64,000 bases of DNA from Gracilinema caldarium DSM 7334 (GTDB lineage Bacteria > Spirochaetota > Spirochaetia > Treponematales > Breznakiellaceae), in the NCBI RefSeq assembly GCF_000219725.1, contig NC_015732.1:2920972-2984971 (forward strand). The letters are read 5' to 3'. Positions 61,006 through 64,000 of the stretch are shown here, piece by piece (the stretch's first letter is position 1; each line of letters starts with the position of its first letter). The notes under the pieces were generated by a model. The model was not told the DNA's origin, searched no databases, and worked only from the letters and a program-made list of their open reading frames with translations. The position numbers and the translations under genes are program-made.

Positions 61006-62247
61006 TTATTGGTTATCATATTGTTTTAAAAAATCTTGAGGATTCACCCCGGTTACTTTTTTAAAAACTCGGGAAAAATATCCCTGATCTTTAAAGCCGA
61101 GTAATCGACATATTTCCTTAATTGTGTAACGGTTTTCGCATAATAATTGTTTTGCTGCCTCTATCTTCAATTTTGTATAAACCTGAATATAAGATTCTCC
61201 CTGATGTATTTTAAATAAATGGCTGATATGATAGGGTGATAGCCCAACTATCTGAGCAGCTTCTGCTAATGTAATGTTCTGTGCCAGATGTTCCTGGAGA
61301 TATTCAATAATTTTTGCGATCTTTCCTTTAGCGTTATCAAGAGCCATATCTGTATCTGCATTGATGATCAATACTGGATGCTGATGGTTCACCAGAGATA
61401 TATAGTGTTTCATCGTTTTAAAAACCGTCGTTAGGTCTCTATAGTTCCACTCTGTGGCGGTCACCAACATTTGTATACCCAGTTCTATCTGAATATGATG
61501 TATTATTTGAGTAAATGCATGCAGCAACTGCACATAAGTCCATTGGCTGGATAAAAACAGGATGGAATAAAAAATATTATCATTACATAGTTGCCCTGTA
61601 ATAGTGGTACCCAAATGTACTTCCAAAGCATTTTTTATAATGATTCTAGCCTTTTGCAATTCATTATCTTTTATAGTTCTATGGTTAGTAGAATGATTCA
61701 TCTCAAGTTTAATAGCAATACAGCAGCTTTGAACAAAACGAATTCCCCGTAATGCAATAAAAGTTTCGACCTGTTCATTGATTATTGATTCTCTTCCGAT
61801 GGCAGTTTCTAGTTCTTTATATAAAAGCTGCTCAACCAAGGTTGATGTATCCTGTTCTTTTTGTTTTGATTGAATCGAATGTAGTACTGTTTCAAGAGTT
61901 TCTTGAACCTTTTCTTGGGAAACAGGTTTTACCAAATATTCCTTAACACCAATCCGAATCGCTTCTCGAGCATAATCAAATTCACTAAAGGCGGTAATAA
62001 AAATAATAGCGGTAGTTTGAGAGATGATTTGTATTTCCTTTGCAACTGAAATACCATCCAATCCCGGCATCTTAATATCTAAAAGCACTATATCAATTTT
62101 AACCTGCTGTACTCGTTCTAGAACCTCCCGGCCATTCTCTGCTTCATATATCTGGATAGAAGGGATGCTCATTTCCTGGATAATCTTATGTAAAGCCCGA
62201 CGTTCCAAGGCTTCATCATCAGCTATCAATATGCGTATGGTATTCAT
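61006..62247 (-). CDS. AraC-type response regulator (YesN-like)
   Basis: The 413-residue regulator joins a receiver domain (about 1-125) to a C-terminal AraC double helix-turn-helix. The receiver has ILIADDEALERRAL, the phosphoacceptor in DIVLLDIKMPGLDG and Lys in YLVKPVSQEKVQ. The AraC part contains NITLAEAAQIVGLSPYHISHLFK and YTIKEICRLLGFKDQGYFSRVFKKVTGVNP. The middle 180 residues match no family I know. The gene overlaps its kinase by 29 bp. Such pairs often sense extracellular sugars and switch on the adjacent transporter, here the TRAP genes. Confidence 0.93.
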   Translation of the reverse strand: MNTIRILIADDEALERRALHKIIQEMSIPSIQIYEAENGREVLERVQQVKIDIVLLDIKMPGLDGISVAKEIQIISQTTAIIFITAFSEFDYAREAIRIGVKEYLVKPVSQEKVQETLETVLHSIQSKQKEQDTSTLVEQLLYKELETAIGRESIINEQVETFIALRGIRFVQSCCIAIKLEMNHSTNHRTIKDNELQKARIIIKNALEVHLGTTITGQLCNDNIFYSILFLSSQWTYVQLLHAFTQIIHHIQIELGIQMLVTATEWNYRDLTTVFKTMKHYISLVNHQHPVLIINADTDMALDNAKGKIAKIIEYLQEHLAQNITLAEAAQIVGLSPYHISHLFKIHQGESYIQVYTKLKIEAAKQLLCENRYTIKEICRLLGFKDQGYFSRVFKKVTGVNPQDFLKQYDNQ

Positions 62248-63679
62248 GTATCATGGTCTCCATCTTTGGCCTAACAGGTATTTTAAGAAGAACCTTAGTC
62301 CCTTGCCCCTCTTTGCTGGTAAGTCTTAATATTGCACCGTCCCCATAACAGAGCAGTAATCGTTTGCGGACATTACTGATTCCCAATCCTTCATGTACAG
62401 CACATCCTTTTTCTACTACCATACCTTTGCCGGTATCTTTAATCTTAACAAATACCGTGGAAGATTTCCGAGTTATATCGACACTAACCATGCCGCCCTG
62501 TTCCAGAGGTTCGATACCATGACGAACCGCATTCTCTACAAGAGGTTGTAAGGTAAAGCGAGGAATAAGTACAGAACGGACGCATTTCTGTATTCTCATA
62601 ACCCACCTGAGCCGCTTGCCAAATCGGAGTGCCTGAAATTTGAGGTACTCCTCAACCACATCTGCTTCTTCCTGAATAGTGACAAAAGCCTCAGGAGAAG
62701 CCAATGCATACCGAAAAAGGGTACCCAATGCAAGGGCAAGCTTTTCAGTTTCATGGGCTTCTTCAAAAAGTGCAGTCCGTGCTATGGTGTTAATCGCATT
62801 AAAAAGAAAATGGGGACGTATTTGATCCTGTAAATTGATAAATTGGGCTTCACGAAGGGCTAATTCCTCCTCACGTAATTGACGTTCCAATTTCGCTTTT
62901 TCCTGAAGATCTTGAACCATTTTTTTAATATTTCGACTCATCGTATTAAAAGATTGGGAAAGTATATCGATTTCATCTCCTGTGTTTGTATAAATTTCTG
63001 GCACATTCAGTTCCCCCTGGGCTATATGCTGAGACACTTCTGCCAGCCGATGTATCGGCTTTGCAATAGAGGAAGAAAAAGCAACACCGGTTATTATAAA
63101 AATACCAATACATATTCCTAACAACTCTAATGTGAAAATTCTAATTCTATGGATCCGTTTAATTAGAATTTGATAGATGTGAGCACCAGCTTGCATAGCA
63201 TCAGAAAGGGTTGCTGCTAGGTATCCATCAATATAATTCACAATTCGGTTGGCTAGTGCGATATCCTGATACCAGCCAAGTTCCCGCATTTCCCGTTTTG
63301 CAATGCCCTTTGCTAATAACAAGAAATAGGCATCTAAACCTCTCCGGGTAGCCCGAAGGTTAAAATAAACATTCTTTGATTCATGATCATCTGCTTCCAA
63401 TTGTGAAAGGGAAAAGTAGAGGGATTGTTGTTCGAAAGCCAGCTGAGACTCATCTGGAGTGGTACCTTCCCGCAGCTGCCGTTCTACCCGTTGAAACTGC
63501 TGTCCTAGATCGAGTCGTAACTGATGTATTCGGTGATAACGGTTAAGACGAATGTCAAATTCTTGAACACCTTGATAGGTAACCAATTGCACATATAAAT
63601 CAAGAATAGCTACTGCACTGATTGCAATAATATAAAACATAACTAATTTTAAACGAATTGAGAGTTTAATTAATGCCAT
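62219..63679 (-). CDS. LytS/YesM-type sensor histidine kinase
   Basis: The 486-residue kinase has an N-terminal membrane helix (about 11-28) and a periplasmic helical domain of about 150 residues. A second helix (about 182-205) is followed by HAMP. The kinase part is of the His_kinase/HATPase type: QDQIRPHFLFNAINTIAR with the phosphorylated His, TLQPLVENAVRHGIEP and DTGKGMVVEKG. GLGISNVRKRL completes the ATP lid. It is translated with the YesN-like regulator (29-bp overlap). The ligand is unknown, and the periplasmic domain is not a known small-molecule fold by eye. Confidence 0.92.
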   Translation of the reverse strand: MALIKLSIRLKLVMFYIIAISAVAILDLYVQLVTYQGVQEFDIRLNRYHRIHQLRLDLGQQFQRVERQLREGTTPDESQLAFEQQSLYFSLSQLEADDHESKNVYFNLRATRRGLDAYFLLLAKGIAKREMRELGWYQDIALANRIVNYIDGYLAATLSDAMQAGAHIYQILIKRIHRIRIFTLELLGICIGIFIITGVAFSSSIAKPIHRLAEVSQHIAQGELNVPEIYTNTGDEIDILSQSFNTMSRNIKKMVQDLQEKAKLERQLREEELALREAQFINLQDQIRPHFLFNAINTIARTALFEEAHETEKLALALGTLFRYALASPEAFVTIQEEADVVEEYLKFQALRFGKRLRWVMRIQKCVRSVLIPRFTLQPLVENAVRHGIEPLEQGGMVSVDITRKSSTVFVKIKDTGKGMVVEKGCAVHEGLGISNVRKRLLLCYGDGAILRLTSKEGQGTKVLLKIPVRPKMETMIHEYHTHIDS

Positions 63680-63741
63680 AAGCTAATTATAAATTCAAAT
63701 TCCTATCTTTACATCCTGTAAATTTGGTTTATACTAAAAAG

Positions 63742-64000
63742 ATGTTGCGTAACTATTTACCATTAAAAAAATTATCATTACAACAAAAAATCCAAAAATC
63801 TCCATACCTTTTTACCTTGCTTAAGGGAACCGGTGTCTTCATGAAAGATTATGAAACCGGCGAAGTTATTCCCAACACACTCTGGAAAAACTTAGGTTAT
63901 TCCGAGAAAGATATGAAACAGGATAATTGGCTTAAGTTTATTCATAAAGAAGATCTTCATAAAGCTCAGGATTTTCACCGGCGACTGCTTCATGGAGAAA
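63742..64000 (+). CDS. PAS-domain signalling protein (5' part only)
   Basis: An open frame begins at the ATG at 63742 and runs past the end of the window without a stop. After about 35 residues a PAS-like segment appears: LWKNLGYSEKDMKQDNWLKF, then IHKEDLHKAQDFHRRLLHG. This matches the PAS fold 3 pattern of sensor kinases and diguanylate cyclases. The output domain is outside the window, so the function cannot be given. The frame is divergent from the LytS-type kinase gene, 62 bp apart, and no strong ribosome site was seen. Confidence 0.72.
   Translation, partial: MLRNYLPLKKLSLQQKIQKSPYLFTLLKGTGVFMKDYETGEVIPNTLWKNLGYSEKDMKQDNWLKFIHKEDLHKAQDFHRRLLHGE

Noticed and set aside
1-64000. tRNA, rRNA and CRISPR
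   Set aside because: No T-loop patterns with matching acceptor stems, no rRNA-like conserved blocks and no regularly spaced repeats were seen by eye.

Overview
The window reads as a chromosomal segment of a spirochaete of the Treponema group. The support is inference from gene content: an NtrY/NtrX-type pair followed by lexA, a NIT-domain chemoreceptor, HD-GYP signalling, TRAP and polar amino-acid ABC importers, a TonB/B12 receptor system and MalQ/GH13 glucan enzymes. Coding is dense on both strands with many ATGA or TAATG overlaps. I saw no rRNA, tRNA or CRISPR array.

Layout. 1-7600 (+): the end of a sensor kinase, its sigma54 regulator, lexA, DNA polymerase III delta, an NDH-2/DoxX fusion, a polyprenyl synthase and mntP. 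7650-14038 (-): a four-gene run of GH63/trehalase-like hydrolase, ppx, ppk1 and an RlmI-type methyltransferase. 14164-16566 (+): an unusual fusion of a divergent GatB-like half with an asparaginase/GatD-like half. Both halves lack expected catalytic residues, and this is the strongest candidate for something undescribed. 16572-22844: a histidine phosphatase translationally coupled to a large unknown envelope protein, then a TPR lipoprotein, a DHH phosphoesterase and a TraB-family membrane protein. 22944-26745 (-): a cobalamin-riboswitch-controlled operon (BtuB-like receptor, TonB-like protein, START/SRPBCC-like exported protein). 26754-29258 (-): amino-acid binding protein, permease and a SAM hydroxide adenosyltransferase, with no ATPase gene.

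29415-35500 is an accessory zone. It holds relics of an IS1182-like transposase, a chemoreceptor and a GH10 xylanase. These surround an intact, CG-richer block of response regulator, sensor kinase and an ABC-2 efflux pair that looks transferred. 35535-41263 returns to core-like content: an RRM protein with a long leader, a NIT-domain MCP, an HD-GYP protein and a radical SAM protein. 41399-48334 (+) is a glucan operon (MalQ, a 1255-aa GH13 protein, an HD-domain protein), followed by convergent thrC.

49863-52633 (+) is a complete amino-acid ABC operon with an ArsC-like reductase coupled to its end; a separate arsR with its own operator faces it. 53073-63679 (-) looks like a sugar-acid module: a KDG-kinase-like PfkB enzyme, 6-phosphogluconate dehydrogenase, a LacI regulator with a clear promoter and operator, a TRAP importer (DctP, DctQ, DctM) and a YesN/YesM two-component pair. 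The tag gene sits inside this stretch on the other strand. The window ends in a truncated PAS-domain gene.
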